From positions 186,001-250,000 of the forward strand of contig CAYGAY010000001.1 in assembly GCA_964347975.1 (NCBI GenBank): a stretch of DNA of 64,000 bases, given 5' to 3'. The first letter of the stretch is position 1. The number at the start of each line of letters is the position of its first letter. Positions 51,705 through 60,340 of the stretch are shown piece by piece. Below the pieces are notes generated by a model. It searched no databases. It was not told the DNA's origin and was given only the letters and a program-made list of their open reading frames with translations. The position numbers and the translations under genes are program-made. The DNA comes from Bin87 sp964347975 (GTDB lineage: Bacteria; Chloroflexota; Dehalococcoidia; Lucifugimonadales; UBA3495).

Positions 51705-52655
51705 ATGCCAGAGGAACTTTTCACCTTCACTCACAAACCCGAGGCCAACTATCTGGTCGCCGGCTGGCGGCGCCAGTGGTCTAATGGCGGGCGGATCTCC
51801 AGCGGCTTGCCGCGATACCTCATCGAGAAAAACGGCGGACGGCAAATCGGCCAAATGACCGACTACGTTAACCGGATGTGCTACCCCTTTCAGGTCGCCG
51901 GAACTCACGACGCTTTCCGCCCGGCGGCGTCCTTCCAGGAGGGCCTCCCCAACACTGCTATGTCGCGCCAAAACGCATTCTATGAGATCGGCAGCGGATT
52001 ATTGGTCTTCCTCGGCGAGGAACCATGGTATCGCCTCGACATCTACACCGAGGCGTTTTTCAACGCCGTCCGAGATCTGGGCATTCAGCAGACTGTGGCG
52101 GTTGAAGGCGTGAATGGACCGGCTCCGCCGGACCTGGAACGGCGCATAACCTGCGTGTACTCCCAACCCGAGATGCGCGAGCAGTTGGAACGCCACGGCA
52201 TCCAGTTCTCCAGCTACGGTAGCCGGGGACGGCAAGGCCCCACCATCGGCATGGCTTTGGTCTCCGTCGCCCACTATGAATATCCCGACATCCGGATGTT
52301 CCGCATGGGAGCCATGGCTCCCATGTATCCCTTTATGACCAGCAACAACAACCAGCTGGGAATCACCCAGGATCACCGCGCCTACTACGACATCCTGCGT
52401 CGCTTGCGCTCTCTGTTCAAACTCGACATGGATCTCTCCGAGCTTGAGCAGATGGGAAGCCGCGAGTCCCAGGAGTTGCTGGACAACCTGGAGCGGCTCG
52501 CCCGGACCAACAGCGAGGCCAAGCAGATCATCGATCAGGTCCGCCTCGACTACCAGTACACCCCTTACGTCGAGCCGGTGAACCTCGATCCGGCCCTGGA
52601 GGGAGCGTTGGAAAATATCCTGCGGGACATCGCCGAGCCGGGCCAGGAAACCTGA
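51705..52655 (+). CDS. PAC2 family protein
   Basis: 316 residues of the PAC2 (proteasome assembly chaperone 2-like) family of uncharacterised bacterial and archaeal proteins. The core runs from YLVAGWRRQWSNGG to the GPTIGMALVSVAH block, with TVAVEGVNGPAPPDLER in between, and a helical C-terminal tail (SELEQMGSRESQELLDNLERL). In eukaryotes and archaea the fold assists proteasome assembly; whether it does so here is unknown. No proteasome gene is in the window. Confidence 0.78.
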   Translation: MPEELFTFTHKPEANYLVAGWRRQWSNGGRISSGLPRYLIEKNGGRQIGQMTDYVNRMCYPFQVAGTHDAFRPAASFQEGLPNTAMSRQNAFYEIGSGLLVFLGEEPWYRLDIYTEAFFNAVRDLGIQQTVAVEGVNGPAPPDLERRITCVYSQPEMREQLERHGIQFSSYGSRGRQGPTIGMALVSVAHYEYPDIRMFRMGAMAPMYPFMTSNNNQLGITQDHRAYYDILRRLRSLFKLDMDLSELEQMGSRESQELLDNLERLARTNSEAKQIIDQVRLDYQYTPYVEPVNLDPALEGALENILRDIAEPGQET

Positions 52656-52673
52656 TCCCGGGCGCCGCATCCC

Positions 52674-54053
52674 TCAAATCACGGGCCAGCGTGGTGAGTA
52701 ATCCACGCCGGTCCTTTTTATTAAGGCTTCTCCCAAATCCTGCACTTTAGCCGTCAACTCCGGCTCGTCCACAAACTGCGGTTGGTGGTCTGCCACCACT
52801 ATTTTGCCGTTCACCATCACGGTATGCACGCTGCGGCCGTCAGCGTTGTACACTAGGTTGTTGATCGGATTGTGGAGGGCGGCCCACTCCGCCCGGCGAG
52901 TATCGAATAACGCCAGGTCGGCGAATTTACCCGGCTCAATGGAGCCGATTATGTTATCCATGCCCAGCGCGGCCGCCCCGCGGATAGTTCCCAGCTCCAG
53001 AGCGGTCTCCGCTGGTATCATCGACACATCCTGTCGTCCGTCCTTGTACAGTACCGCCGCCAAGTAGACCGACCGCAGGGTCTCCAATAAGTTGGAATTG
53101 TTGCCCGCATCGGTACCTAGACCCACTGTAACGCCGCCGTCCAGTAACTCCGGCAGCAATGCGTGTCGAGTCATGCCGGCGCCGCCCTTTATCGCGGCGG
53201 TCGGGCACATTACCACTGCCGTATTTCGTTCCGCGATGAGACTGGCCTCCAATTCGGAAATCCCCAGACAGTGAGCCAGTGTCATTTCGGTAGTGAGAAC
53301 GCCGGAACGGTCCAAGTACTCGGTCGGTGTGCAGCCGTAGCTGCGCCGGCATTCTTCAATCCAACGGGGCCCATTGGTGAAATGCAGCGTCGAACGCGTT
53401 CCTGCTGCTTGGGCAGTGGCATGGCTGGACGATAGCAATTCGGTTGAGCAATACTCCGGCGAAAAGGGCATCGCCCACGCCGAAACCATGCCCTCCAGCG
53501 CGCCGTCAAATTCCGCTATCGCTTCTTCCGTCAACCGGATTGCGGCGTCGGTATCGTACATTGGGAGATTCAGCGGATTAGAACGGTCAAGCACGCTGCG
53601 TCCGACGATGATCCGGCACCCCGATTGACGATAGGCTTCCATACAGGCGTCCAGGTGGGTGGTGCTGCCCGGATCTAGGAATGTGGTGGTGCCGTATTTG
53701 AGTAATTCCGTGATGGCCAGCAAAGAAGTAGCGTACTCATCGCTATCCGTCATCGCCCCCTGTAGTCGGAAAACCTCGGGCAGATATCGGGCGCCCAGGT
53801 CATCGGGGAACAACCCCCGCGCGGCGTGGGCGTAGCTTATGTGCATATGGCCGTTGACGAAACCGGGCGTCATGACCATTCCCCTGCCATCAATGACCGT
53901 GTCGGCGGATACTCCGGCCAGGTCCGCCGCTTTTCCGACTTGGGCGATGCGGTTATCGGCAACGATTACAGCGCCGTCGGCGATGATGCGTCTCTCCGCA
54001 TCCATGGTGACGATATAGCGGACGCCGTCAATCTTGATGGAAGTTTGGGACAT
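52674..54053 (-). CDS. Amidohydrolase, TrzA/AtzA/SsnA-like
   Basis: 459 residues of the metal-dependent amidohydrolase superfamily, deaminase/chlorohydrolase branch. GMVMTPGFVNGHMHISYAH gives the first metal histidines, ALHFTNG-like LHFTNGPRW and LAHCLGIS the next, and LGTDAGNNSNLLETLR the metal Asp. The C-terminal strand motif is KFADLALFDTR. Such enzymes deaminate adenosine-type, guanine or triazine substrates. ATG 54053 is chosen for its AGGTG ribosome site; another ATG lies six codons upstream. Confidence 0.87.
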   Translation of the reverse strand: MSQTSIKIDGVRYIVTMDAERRIIADGAVIVADNRIAQVGKAADLAGVSADTVIDGRGMVMTPGFVNGHMHISYAHAARGLFPDDLGARYLPEVFRLQGAMTDSDEYATSLLAITELLKYGTTTFLDPGSTTHLDACMEAYRQSGCRIIVGRSVLDRSNPLNLPMYDTDAAIRLTEEAIAEFDGALEGMVSAWAMPFSPEYCSTELLSSSHATAQAAGTRSTLHFTNGPRWIEECRRSYGCTPTEYLDRSGVLTTEMTLAHCLGISELEASLIAERNTAVVMCPTAAIKGGAGMTRHALLPELLDGGVTVGLGTDAGNNSNLLETLRSVYLAAVLYKDGRQDVSMIPAETALELGTIRGAAALGMDNIIGSIEPGKFADLALFDTRRAEWAALHNPINNLVYNADGRSVHTVMVNGKIVVADHQPQFVDEPELTAKVQDLGEALIKRTGVDYSPRWPVI

Positions 54054-54074
54054 GGGATACACCTGCGGCAAAAT

Positions 54075-54710
54075 TTAATCGGCCCAATCGCGGAATCCCC
54101 AACGGTTGAATGAGGTGACCTCCCCGGCCGGGCGCCTGTTGGTTGGGCCAAAGTTGCCCCTGGGGTATCCTACGGGAGTGAGGCAAATCATCTCGGCGAA
54201 TTCGGGTAAGGCCAGTATCTCCCGAACCTCTTCTTCTTTGCGGTTCAGAACGGTCGTGATGCGCGTGCCCAGTCCCAGGGCCCGGCCCGCCAGGAAAAGA
54301 TTTTGCACGGCTGGCCAGATCGACGCCGCGTGGCGACCCCTTTCCATGGGACCGCCGGGCTGATAACCGCTGCCGCGCGAGTGGTCGGCGCATACCACGA
54401 TCATCGCAGGAACTTCTGGCATGTGGTGAGCCAGATAACGGGCGTGGCGATACACTCGGGTCTCCGTTGGCGACGGTTCCCAACCCATCGCATCCAGCCA
54501 GGTGTTTTTGTAAAGCTCGCCTAAGGAACGCACGGTGTCTGGATCATTGACCACCACGAACTCCCACGGTTGGGTGTTGCCTCCGTTGGGGGCGCGCACC
54601 GCGGCATCGATCATCTGCTGCAAAGCCGCTTGGGGAACTGGATCGGGTTTGTAGCGGGTAATTTGTCGCTGGCTGTAAATTGCGTCGAAGAGGTCAATCT
54701 GGTCGGCCAT
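54075..54710 (-). CDS. Nitroreductase family protein
   Basis: 211-residue FMN-dependent nitroreductase. SQRQITRYKPDPVP is the N-terminal Arg-rich FMN-phosphate site, RAPNGGNTQPWEFVVV the second FMN loop, ALGLGTRITTV the third. GGAGG lies before ATG 54710; the frame further upstream overlaps the transporter gene out of context and is not used. Reduces nitro groups or quinone-like compounds with NAD(P)H (family knowledge). 21 nt from the amidohydrolase, same strand, perhaps one operon for breakdown of an N-aromatic compound. Confidence 0.9.
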   Translation of the reverse strand: MADQIDLFDAIYSQRQITRYKPDPVPQAALQQMIDAAVRAPNGGNTQPWEFVVVNDPDTVRSLGELYKNTWLDAMGWEPSPTETRVYRHARYLAHHMPEVPAMIVVCADHSRGSGYQPGGPMERGRHAASIWPAVQNLFLAGRALGLGTRITTVLNRKEEEVREILALPEFAEMICLTPVGYPRGNFGPTNRRPAGEVTSFNRWGFRDWAD

Positions 54711-54787
54711 AACGGTTATCCTCCAGTCAGTGCCGTGCTGCGCCTGCCGCATGATGGCGTCCATTATAGCCGCAATGTCGGCTGGCC

Positions 54788-55672
54788 TCACCGGAAAATG
54801 GTGATAATGACCAAGCCGGCCGCGAGCAGCCCCGCGCCGATTACCCGGCCTCCGGTTACGCGTTCTTTCAGCACGATGGCGCCCAGGGCCAGGGCGAATA
54901 ACAGACCGACCTCCCGGGCCGGCGCGACGTAACTGACGTCGGCGACCCCCATGGCCGTGAGTACCAACCCGTAGGCCACGAAAAGCAACGTGGACGCCGC
55001 CATAATCGGCCGGGCGCCGGCGCTCCATTCCTGGACCACCGCGGTCACTCCGTAGTTCCGCGTTATGTAAGGCATCATTCCCACCGCCACGCCGCAGGTC
55101 ATTAGATACAGGTACAGGAATGGGCTGACGTAGGCAACTCCCTGCTTGTCAACCAGCGTGTACAACGCAATGCACACGCCGGTGAGCAGGGCATAGGCAA
55201 TACCGTTTCTGCTGGCGGCGAACCCGGCGCCAGCCAGCTGACGGAGCTGACCCCACCAAGCCATAATGTAGATGCCGACTACGATTGCCCCAATGCCGAC
55301 CCACGCCGGAGCGCTCACCGATTCGCCCAGCGCGAACACCGCCAGAATGGGAACCAGTCCGGGACCAAACCCACGGGCAATGGGATAGGCCAGCGAAAGA
55401 TCGGCGCGGGCCAGGCTCCGCCCCAGAAACAGAAAGTAGCAGATGTGAACCAGGGCCGAAGCGACAATGTACCAAAGTCCCACTGGTTCAAACGTGGTCT
55501 GCAAGGCCAATACGACGGCGATGGGAGCCGCGCCAATTGCCGCAAAGGCAGACAGCCACCACACGAACACTTCCTGGCGTCGGGCTTGCTTCAAAAGCAA
55601 ATTCCAGGTGGCATGAGCCAGGGCGGAGGCCAGCACTAGAACCAACGCCAGCAGTGTCGTCGCTTCCGGCAT
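54788..55672 (-). CDS. DMT-superfamily (EamA) transporter
   Basis: 294 residues with ten predicted spans in two EamA repeats: LASALAHATWNLLLKQARRQ at the start and ASTLLFVAYGLVLTAMGVAD plus LALGAIVLKERVTGGRVIGA in the second half. This is the drug/metabolite exporter family; the substrate is unknown. 77 nt upstream of the nitroreductase gene on the same strand. Confidence 0.88.
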   Translation of the reverse strand: MPEATTLLALVLVLASALAHATWNLLLKQARRQEVFVWWLSAFAAIGAAPIAVVLALQTTFEPVGLWYIVASALVHICYFLFLGRSLARADLSLAYPIARGFGPGLVPILAVFALGESVSAPAWVGIGAIVVGIYIMAWWGQLRQLAGAGFAASRNGIAYALLTGVCIALYTLVDKQGVAYVSPFLYLYLMTCGVAVGMMPYITRNYGVTAVVQEWSAGARPIMAASTLLFVAYGLVLTAMGVADVSYVAPAREVGLLFALALGAIVLKERVTGGRVIGAGLLAAGLVIITIFR

Positions 55673-55742
55673 GGGTAATGTTCCGAAGGATCTGAAAAAT
55701 AAAAATCGCCGACGACATTAGAGTAGCGTCGGCGTGAATTCT

Positions 55743-55819
55743 TGGTGGCGCATAGGGGATTCGAACCCCTGATCTCCGCCTTGAGAGGGCGGTGTCCTGG
55801 GCCGCTAGACGAATGCGCC
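55743..55819 (-). tRNA. tRNA-Glu (CTC)
   Basis: On the minus strand: acceptor GGCGCAT / ATGCGCC, anticodon stem CCGCC / GGCGG with loop CTCTCAA (anticodon CTC, reads GAG), T-arm AGGGG-TTCGAAT-CCCCT, encoded CCA. Confidence 0.95.
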
Positions 55820-55895
55820 AGTTGCTCGACCGGATCCTGCGACCAGTGCCGGGAATTATAGCAGATGCGATGCGCCTTGCAACCTGGATTGCCGG

Positions 55896-56073
55896 CTCAT
55901 GCGTACCCACTTTAACCGGTCATTCCACGACCGCCGCCGGCCGGCGATGGAATCTCGTTCCGGCGGTCGCCACTTTCCGTTGCGAGAGCCTTGACGGAAC
56001 GGCCATTGCTGCGCCGGCGAGATTGCATGCTACGCTCGCAATGACAGTTCGCGTGAAACCGGGTACACGTGAG
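55896..56073 (+). repeat. MITE-like repeat, long copy 1
   Basis: Starts CTCATGCGTACCCACTTTAA and ends GGGTACACGTGAG, so the ends are imperfect inverted repeats. The inside carries GTCATTCCAC, GGAATCTCGTTCCGGC, TTGCGAGAGCCTTGACGGAA and CGCAATGACA. It matches 60054-60257 in reverse sense. The unclassified repeat B follows. No gene lies between tRNA-Glu and 56357. Confidence 0.7.
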
Positions 56074-56115
56074 GGATTGCCGGCTCGTGTGCTCCACTTC
56101 CGCTGACACCCGGCT

Positions 56116-56260
56116 CTTGCGAACCCGTACATTTGTTTTCTACACTGTACCTGTCGGTTGGGCGGCAAGCCTGAGGCCACGCTCCAACGCTCGACCCCGA
56201 CCATCCAATATCGCATAGACCCTTACCGGAGGTGTCAACACCGCTACGCGATGGTGGTTC
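56116..56260 (+). repeat. Unclassified repeat, copy B
   Basis: Related to 47973-48240, lacking its middle part. In both places it follows the right end (TACxCxTGAG) of the MITE-like repeat in the same orientation, which suggests one composite element. Confidence 0.45.
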
Positions 56261-56356
56261 ATACTTGAGAACCGTCAGCGCCCGTTTCGTTTCTCGGATG
56301 ACCCCGTGCCGGTTTTGCTAAACTGGCGCGCACCAATTTGATAAGGATGATCGCAG

Positions 56357-57382
56357 TTGGAAACCGGAAAATTGCCGCCACAGTTACTCTCTGAATTGCT
56401 ATCGGGCTTGCCTGCGGCCGACCCGCGTGTGTTGCTGGGACCAGGGATCGGAGAAGACTGTGCCGTAGTTGACATGAGCGATCGGTTGCTGGTCGCCAAA
56501 TCTGACCCCATCACGTTCGCTACCAACCGCATTGGCTGGTACTCGGTGCAGGTTAACGCAAATGATGTAGCCTGCTCCGGGGCTGACCCCCGTTGGTTTT
56601 TGCCCACTATCCTGATGCCGCCGAGCGCCACCCTCGAAGACGTCCGAGCCATCTTCGAAGACATCGCGGCCGCCTGCCGGGGACTGGGCGTCACCGTGAT
56701 TGGGGGGCACACGGAAGTTACGGATGATCTACCCCGACCGGTCGTGGTCGGGACAATGCTGGGAGAATTGGAGAATCGTGAGCAGATGGTCGTCACTGGG
56801 GGCGCCCGAGACGGAGATAGCATCATCGTTACCTCCGGCATTGCCATCGAGGGAACGGCTATCCTCGCCAGGGAATATGGCGACTCGCTAAGCTGTGCGG
56901 GCGTGGACTTGGAGATTATCACTCGGGCGACCGAGTACCTTGATAACCCGGGGATAAGCGTAGTTGCAGCGGCGCAAGCGCTCTGCGAAACGGGAGCTGT
57001 ACACAGCTTGCACGATGTGACCGAGGGAGGGTTGATAACGGCGTTGCGCGAGGTCGCCACGGCATCAAACTTGGGCTTGGTGGTGGAGGTAGAGAGCGTA
57101 CCCCTGCTGCCGGAGTGCGCTGTGATCTGCCGGGCTTTGGCTATCGACCCGTTGGGCCTTTTGGGTTCCGGCGCGTTGATTGCCACGCTCCCGGCTTCCG
57201 AAGCTCCTGGCGCATTGCGGGCTTTGGACCGCATCGGCGTCAATGGATGGGAAATAGGCCAGATGATGGAACAAGCAGACGGTCTGTGGATGATTGACCG
57301 AAGCGGCGAACGAGACCTGCCGGAATTCCGCCGCGACGAATTGGCCCGTTTCCTCGAAGACCGGGATCAAGTATCCAGATAG
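56357..57382 (+). CDS. AIR synthase / HypE-like ATP-binding protein
   Basis: 341 residues from a TTG start with AAGGATGAT before it. The PurM/HypE/SelD fold is visible: LGPGIGEDCAVVDMSDRLLV, VNANDVACSGADPRWFL, VIGGHTEVTDDLPRPVVVGT and SLHDVTEGGLITAL. The N-terminal Cys/Sec and Lys of selenophosphate synthetase (SelD) are absent, and the C-terminal Cys of HypE too, so it is neither with confidence. These proteins usually transfer phosphate from ATP to an acyl or thio group. It overlaps the convergent dehydratase by 16 nt. Confidence 0.83.
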   Translation: METGKLPPQLLSELLSGLPAADPRVLLGPGIGEDCAVVDMSDRLLVAKSDPITFATNRIGWYSVQVNANDVACSGADPRWFLPTILMPPSATLEDVRAIFEDIAAACRGLGVTVIGGHTEVTDDLPRPVVVGTMLGELENREQMVVTGGARDGDSIIVTSGIAIEGTAILAREYGDSLSCAGVDLEIITRATEYLDNPGISVVAAAQALCETGAVHSLHDVTEGGLITALREVATASNLGLVVEVESVPLLPECAVICRALAIDPLGLLGSGALIATLPASEAPGALRALDRIGVNGWEIGQMMEQADGLWMIDRSGERDLPEFRRDELARFLEDRDQVSR

Positions 57383-58335
57383 CTGCTAATGCAATCACGC
57401 AACTGGGCCAACGTAATGTTGCCTCCGGATACTGTGATTGACACTTTTTTGCCGCGGACCAGGTCCGGATGGCGGACAGCGCCCGCCAGTGCGGTAGCGC
57501 CGGCCCCTTCCGCCAGCGTGTGGGCTTTTTCCACCAGCATACCCACTGCGCGCCGCACTTCGTCCTCGCTAACCAGGACGAAATCGTGCAGCCGGTGGCG
57601 CATGATTTGCTGCGGTAGTTCGTAACCTTCGGCGGTGGCGATGCCTTCCACCCAGGTTCGCATCGGCGCTTGTACCAGTTGCCCCTGTTCCCATGAGAGA
57701 TAAGCAGCCGGAGCAGCCTCGGATTGCACCGCAACCACCTTTATTTCCGGGTTTAGGGCCTGGGCGACGATACAAGCTCCCGATACGCCGCTCCCACCAC
57801 CGATGGGAAGCATCATGACGTCCACATCAGGCAGGTCCTCGATGATTTCCAGGCTGGCGGTGGCAACCCCGGCGATGAGTTCCGGTTCGTTGACCGGATG
57901 GACGTAACGGTAGCTCTCCTCCGCGGCGCGGCGCTCGCAATAGCGTCGGGCTTCGTCAAAGTTTTCACCGTGGAAAATCAATTCAGCGCCCAGCGCTTCC
58001 ATTGCAGCTACTTTGTTGGGGTTTGCATCCACAGGCAATCCGATTATGGCACGGGCGCCGAAGGTCCGACACGCGCTGGCAATAGACTGGCCGTGATTAC
58101 CGCTGCTGGCGGTAATCACGCCTCGGTCTCGCTCCTGCCGAGGCATGCTGGCTAATAGGTTGAGACCCCCGCGGGCCTTGAACGCTCCGAGCGGCAAATG
58201 TTCTTCGTGCTTGAGGTAAACCTCAGCGTCCAGCGCGGCGCTCAAGCCTGCCGAGTAAGTTAGCGGGGTGCGCTGGACATAGGGGTTGATAGTGGTGCGG
58301 GCGCGATAAACGTCGCGCAGTGTGGGTATGTTCAA
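57367..58335 (-). CDS. Threonine/serine dehydratase-like PLP enzyme
   Basis: 322 residues of fold-type II PLP enzymes. RTPLTYSAGL, the PLP lysine in PLGAFKARGGLNLL, TASSGNHGQSIA and the glycine loop PIGGGSGVSGA are all present; VSGGNITLAQL closes the chain. This fits threonine ammonia-lyase (catabolic, without ACT domain) or serine racemase. I prefer the TTG at 58335 (AGGAG about 7 nt upstream) to the TTG 8 codons earlier. Confidence 0.88.
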   Translation of the reverse strand: MNIPTLRDVYRARTTINPYVQRTPLTYSAGLSAALDAEVYLKHEEHLPLGAFKARGGLNLLASMPRQERDRGVITASSGNHGQSIASACRTFGARAIIGLPVDANPNKVAAMEALGAELIFHGENFDEARRYCERRAAEESYRYVHPVNEPELIAGVATASLEIIEDLPDVDVMMLPIGGGSGVSGACIVAQALNPEIKVVAVQSEAAPAAYLSWEQGQLVQAPMRTWVEGIATAEGYELPQQIMRHRLHDFVLVSEDEVRRAVGMLVEKAHTLAEGAGATALAGAVRHPDLVRGKKVSITVSGGNITLAQLRDCISSYLDT

Positions 58336-59175
58336 GGCCCGGCTCCTGGTTAGACCCAAGGTAAAAGTAGATTAGGAGTGCTGGAGAGGTTAGGCAAGAG
58401 GACGCACACTGTCAACTGGATCGGTCGTGTGCGCTTTGCGGCGCTCATGCCACGTTGGAGAACACCGCTCCCCTCCGCAGGGCAATAGGATCACGGTCCT
58501 GCTTCCGCCGCCTTCCTCGTTGGACCGCCGCGCTCTCTTCCCGGCGCCATTGACCGCAACGTGCCGGCATTGAACCCGTGCCGGTGTGGCCGCCGCTGCG
58601 TTAGTACACTTGTACATGCAATGCGATAATCCCCGGCCCTGCGCTGTGCAACGAAGTGCAATCAGATAATTACATTCCAATACGAGATGATTACATCAGT
58701 ACATCTCGCAATCGGACTGCGTGGCGCCAGGGCGTTGTTAGCGGTACACCAAATTAATGCAGCCTGTGCAGCGGGTAACGGTGTTACATTTTTGTGCTGT
58801 GTATCGGGCCATCGGGCCTTATTCGATGGATGTACGAACATGCAAAGCGCCGTTTCGGCTCCAAAATCTTTTGGGTTGAGGCCGGACATAGGTGCCCTAC
58901 GCATTACACTCGCCAGTGTAGAAAATTTCCGCTGCGGCGGCCACAAGTCTTCCATCAGCTCAGGCCGGGAATCGCCGAGAGTAACATGACGGCCTGGTGG
59001 CGCCCCAGGCCGTAAAGGTTGAGCAAGGGACCTGCCGGACTCAAATCGTTGAAAATTTCCCGGAATCGGTGTCGGCATCCCTAGAGGATGCTCGGCTGAT
59101 ATGGCAGAATAAGCACGTAACCAGAAGCGTTCTGAAAAAATACAAAAATATTTTAGGATTATTTTTGGTTGCGGC
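58336..59175 (+). other. Non-coding, AT-richer intergenic stretch
   Basis: About 840 bp between the dehydratase and the HTH gene promoter. Open frames here are short, overlapping and unlike proteins. Only short inverted repeats (CGCACAC / GTGTGCG at 58403-58433) and GTACA/TGTAC motifs (around 58600-58745) are seen. The A+T content near 58660-59180 is higher than in the flanking genes, which hints at acquired DNA or a leader. Confidence 0.5.
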
Positions 59176-59204
59176 TTGACAATCGTCAAACCAGAGGTTA
59201 GTGT
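59176..59204 (+). promoter_or_regulatory. Promoter with palindromic operator before the HTH gene
   Basis: TTGACA (59176-59181), 17 nt, TAGTGT (59199-59204). The -35 overlaps the palindrome TTGAC-AATC-GTCAA (59176-59189), a possible repressor site. Confidence 0.5.
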
Positions 59205-59259
59205 AGCGTAGGTCTGCCCGGCAACGTACACGATGGGGTTCGGTTCCATCTACATTGTG

Positions 59260-59280
59260 GTGTACAGTAACCTGGTACAC
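59260..59280 (+). promoter_or_regulatory. Inverted repeat operator GTGTAC-N9-GTACAC
   Basis: Perfect 6-bp arms 15 nt before the HTH gene start, directly ahead of its GGAGGTG. GTAC motifs also occur several times in the preceding intergenic stretch. A candidate autoregulatory site. Confidence 0.45.
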
Positions 59281-59294
59281 CCTGGAGGTGCACT

Positions 59295-59528
59295 TTGGCA
59301 CGCAAAACCAAATTGATGTTGCGCGTAGAAAGGGAATTCAATAGGCCCTTGGAACGGCTCTTGCCCGAGTTGGTTAACGACCAGGGCATGACGGCCACTG
59401 CGGACACCTTGGGAGTGAGCAAGGCGACGTTGGGCTACTGGATGTTGAAGATGGGCATCAACGTGCGGCGCGTAGCCATCGCGCCAGGCGAAGTGCTGGA
59501 GGTGAAGCGGACCGGCTATTCCAATTGA
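59295..59528 (+). CDS. Small helix-turn-helix DNA-binding protein
   Basis: 77 residues from a TTG start preceded by GGAGGTG at 59284-59290. The middle, MTATADTLGVSKATLGYWMLKMGI, is a clear helix-turn-helix of the Fis/Xre-recognition type (ADTLGVSKATLGYW); flanking parts are basic at the N-terminus (ARKTKLMLRVEREFNRP). Likely a repressor or activator; the palindromes at 59176-59189 and 59260-59280 could be its sites. Orphan gene near mobile-element debris, so possibly acquired. Confidence 0.72.
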   Translation: MARKTKLMLRVEREFNRPLERLLPELVNDQGMTATADTLGVSKATLGYWMLKMGINVRRVAIAPGEVLEVKRTGYSN

Positions 59529-59647
59529 TGGAAACCAGGCCGGGGATAGCCTTTCACCACCTCCGGCTTAGTACGGCGCCTAGGCAGGCCCATGGCGAGC
59601 TGGAATGCCGACGCGTCAGTCCGTGGCGGATGCTACGGACGCAAGAA

Positions 59648-59677
59648 CGTCCCGGCCGGTGGCAAATGGCCGGGACG
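59648..59677 (+). terminator. Hairpin downstream of the HTH gene
   Basis: CGTCCCGGCC / GGCCGGGACG, a 10-bp perfect stem with a 10-nt loop, 120 nt after the HTH stop. No T-run follows; may be an element end instead of a terminator. Confidence 0.4.
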
Positions 59678-59761
59678 CTCCATTGAGTACCAGCGCTGTT
59701 CGTTAGCGCCCTGGCGGCACGCGAAGGTAACGTTATGTAAGCACGGCAAGTGGGTGGTTAG

Positions 59762-60053
59762 GAATGGGGCAACGAGGCCCACTTTCAGGCTGATGTTGAT
59801 TTGCGTGGCAAGCGGGCGCTGAAAGGCGAACCGGCGTTGGCGGCCTCCGCCAGTCCGCGCCGCGGCGAGAAAGTCAGCTACTACTCAGCGGTGTATCTGG
59901 AAACCGGGGAGGTGGCGGTGATGGAACTGGAGGGCGACAGCAACGCCGCTACCTCGGCTGCATTCCTGGGTCAGTTGCGAGAGCAGCACACTGAACCACT
60001 GATCGCGACCTGGGACAATTCTCCAGCCCATTGAGGAGACCCGCTGCGCGCCT
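59762..60053 (+). pseudogene. IS630-family transposase remnant
   Basis: A stretch coding EAHFQADVDLRGKRALKGEP, then GEKVSYYSAVYLETGEVAVM and LIATWDNSPAH, the DDE transposase core of the IS630/Tc1 group (the last D is in WDN). An in-frame TGA follows where the family has Arg (AHRGDPLR-like; GDPLRA is read after the stop). Upstream the frame is closed by TAG. The 3' end is cut exactly where the MITE-like repeat begins. Non-functional. Confidence 0.8.
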
Positions 60054-60257
60054 CTCACGCGTACTCGCTTTGTCATTGCGACCCCGTACCCCGTGTCAGG
60101 CACGGGGCCGGCTTTGATACGGGGCGGCAATCTCGCCGGCGTAACAATGGCCGTACCGTCAAGGCTCTCGCAACAGAGAGTGGCTACTGCCGGAACGAGA
60201 TTCCATCGCCCGCCCGCGGCGGTTGTGGAATGACCGGTTAAAGTCGGTACGTATGAG
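60054..60257 (+). repeat. MITE-like repeat, long copy 2
   Basis: Ends CTCACGCGTACTCGCTTTGT and GTACGTATGAG are imperfect inverted repeats. It contains CCCCGTGTCAGGCACGGGG-type palindromes, GTCAAGGCTCTCGCAA and GGAACGAGATTCCATCGCCC, matching 55896-56073 in reverse order. It seems to have inserted into the transposase. The 812-bp space from 59529 to 60340 holds nothing else. Confidence 0.7.
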
Positions 60258-60340
60258 CTGCGCGCCCACCTGACCAGCCCCGGTTTGAAGCTGCTACCAT
60301 GCAGATTTCATATTGGCTTCGGTTTAGACCCGTCAAGCGG

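Noticed and set aside
56275..57243. Minus-strand 322-residue frame over the AIR-synthase-like gene
   Set aside because: Ser/Thr/Pro-rich shadow without motifs; the plus strand carries clear family blocks.
56357..57382. Reading this gene as selD (selenophosphate synthetase)
   Set aside because: The fold is right, but the N-terminal Cys/Sec and Lys motif of SelD is absent, so only a general AIR-synthase-like call is supported.
58662..59249. Gene in the AT-richer intergenic stretch
   Set aside because: The frame has no ribosome site, no recognisable motif and overlaps the promoter and operators of the HTH gene.
60032..60034. In-frame TGA in the IS630 remnant as a third selenocysteine codon
   Set aside because: The position corresponds to Arg in intact relatives (CGA to TGA change), the gene is decayed and cut by a repeat, and no matching hairpin follows.
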